Of a stretch of 6,378 nucleotides of DNA, positions 6,315 to 6,378 are shown one piece after another. The position numbers and the translations under genes are program-made. Where the stretch lies: assembly GCA_003224635.1 (NCBI GenBank), contig QHZK01000260.1:1-6378 (forward strand), written 5' to 3'. The DNA comes from Acidobacteriota bacterium (GTDB taxonomy: Bacteria; Acidobacteriota; Terriglobia; UBA7540). Within the stretch, counting starts at the first letter, position 1. Every line of letters starts with the position of its first letter. Under the pieces are notes generated by a model. That model did no database searches. It was not told where the DNA came from and was given only the letters and a program-made list of their open reading frames with translations.

Positions 6315-6378
6315 CTAACGACCCGCTTCGAGAATCAACTTCTGTACGCGCCAATTCAACAATTCGGCGACGTAGAGT
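6315..6378 (-). CDS. C-terminus of an NHL-repeat / beta-propeller protein (partial)
   Basis: The minus strand is open from the window edge to a TAG at 6317-6315 and gives 20 complete codons beginning LYVAELLNWRVQK and ending LILEAGR. The pattern LYVAE-x-x-NWRVQK is the signature of a propeller blade in NHL-repeat proteins. There it typically forms the last strand, with the Trp-Arg-Val-Gln core near the protein's end. Such proteins are usually secreted six-bladed propellers, some with peptidyl-glycine lyase-like or SMP-30-like folds. With one blade fragment visible, neither enzyme activity nor total length can be stated. It converges on the TPR gene across a 449-bp gap, so they are not in one operon. 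The call rests on a short but characteristic motif. Confidence 0.7.
   Translation of the reverse strand, partial: LYVAELLNWRVQKLILEAGR

Noticed and set aside
6303..6378. Plus-strand frame starting MSSQLTTRF and open to the window edge
   Set aside because: It has no good ribosome binding site, and the opposite strand encodes a recognisable NHL-type C-terminus over the same bases.

Overview
The window suggests a soil-type bacterium of the phylum Acidobacteriota (inference). It has moderately high GC. Its largest gene is a ~1,200-residue receptor with an N-terminal carboxypeptidase-regulatory-like domain and a TonB-dependent barrel, an architecture greatly expanded in that phylum. A long exported TPR protein follows, and a protein with an NHL-propeller-type C-terminus faces it from the far edge.

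Layout. (1) Positions 1-~187: the left part of an insertion sequence. It holds the first ~30 codons of a minus-strand transposase resembling the ISNCY group, preceded by a strong ribosome binding site and two tandem CGGACA-N6-GTGCTAA repeats that look like the element's end. (2) 188-390: a receptor promoter (TTGACA-17-TACAAG) and a ~150-nt leader with two GC-rich hairpins. (3) 391-4017: an Oar-like TonB-dependent outer-membrane receptor with a clear signal peptide. (4) 4018-4209: a spacer with a possible second promoter. (5) 4210-5865: an exported protein made almost entirely of about 14 TPR repeats, whose best-supported start is an unusual ATT codon. (6) 5866-6314: a 449-bp convergent intergenic region with several inverted repeats and no convincing gene. 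(7) 6315-6378: the last 20 codons of a minus-strand gene ending in a typical NHL/beta-propeller motif.

How the genes may work together (inference): the receptor would take up a large or scarce ligand, or act in surface interactions, at the outer membrane. The TPR protein, exported and encoded just downstream on the same strand, could be a periplasmic scaffold or partner. No substrate can be read from the sequence, because no enzyme or SusD-type binding protein is present. I see no clear evidence of an undescribed system. The points most worth checking are the ATT start, the six local cysteine pairs in the receptor, the transposon end abutting the receptor promoter, and the structured convergent region.
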